From Myxococcales bacterium (GTDB lineage Bacteria; Myxococcota; Myxococcia; Myxococcales; Myxococcaceae), in NCBI GenBank assembly GCA_030681895.1, contig JAUXRI010000185.1, positions 1 through 41,134 of the forward strand: a stretch of DNA of 41,134 bases, written 5' to 3'. Made by a program: the position numbers and the translations under genes. Shown here piece after piece: positions 41,100 to 41,134 of this stretch. Position 1 is the stretch's first letter. Each line of letters opens with the position of its first letter. The notes under the pieces were generated by a model. That model was given only the letters and a program-made list of their open reading frames with translations, had not been told where the DNA came from and did not search any database.

Positions 41100-41134
41100 C
41101 GGTGCTTCATGAGGTTGTCCGTCACCCGACTTCG

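Overview
The window is a GC-rich, gene-dense bacterial chromosome segment. It looks like a member of the Myxococcota. Supporting signs are many lipoproteins with Gly/Ala/Ser-rich linkers, Cys-rich secreted proteins, paired Tat-secreted DUF1501/DUF1552 proteins with DUF1592-type haem proteins, several two-component proteins, and a von Willebrand protein with an AgmX-like tail. No species call is possible by eye. I saw no rRNA, tRNA, CRISPR array, transposase or phage gene, so this reads as ordinary chromosome rather than a mobile island.

Layout, left to right. 1-4.0 kb: the tail of a P-type cation ATPase, then a leftward operon (haem-motif secreted protein, lipoprotein, Tat-exported DUF1501 lipoprotein). 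4.2-5.8 kb: a rightward two-gene operon encoding a highly divergent SecY-like membrane protein with an added C-terminal domain, plus a zinc-ribbon/B-box-like membrane protein. 5.8-7.5 kb: an M14 metallopeptidase and a lipoprotein whose 3' end looks frameshifted. 7.9-10.0 kb: an SRPBCC lipoprotein, then a YciI-family protein with its ECF42-type sigma factor. 10.1-11.8 kb: an overlapping response regulator and histidine kinase. 11.7-15.1 kb: three small lipoproteins, a flavin-reductase-like protein and a dihaem cytochrome c, followed by a decayed tandem duplication. 15.5-16.8 kb: a nickel/cobalt-type transporter with a DUF6162-like partner. 16.9-19.0 kb: a hybrid histidine kinase.

19.2-24.0 kb: a second haem-protein/Tat-protein operon (DUF1592-type plus DUF1552), with a Gly-repeat lipoprotein carrying an unusual haem-like motif transcribed divergently. 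24.0-27.7 kb: a VIT/VWA lipoprotein divergent from a glutamine synthetase that has a clear terminator. 27.7-32.1 kb: envelope proteins, including a PAP2-fold protein and a DUF3943 protein. 32.1-35.3 kb: two overlapping genes for propeller-like lipoproteins. 35.4-37.2 kb: a PhoD-like phosphatase with a membrane partner. 37.6-41.0 kb: a Rossmann-fold protein, a ThrE-type exporter and a patatin-like phospholipase.

Most products act in the envelope or outside the cell. Tight stop/start overlaps identify co-translated pairs: the SecY-like and zinc proteins, RR/HK, transporter/DUF6162, DUF1592/DUF1552, the propeller pair, and membrane protein/PhoD. The most unusual item is the SecY-like pair at 4184-5793. 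It keeps recognisable SecY landmarks, but the cytosolic loops used by SecA and ribosomes are shortened or changed.
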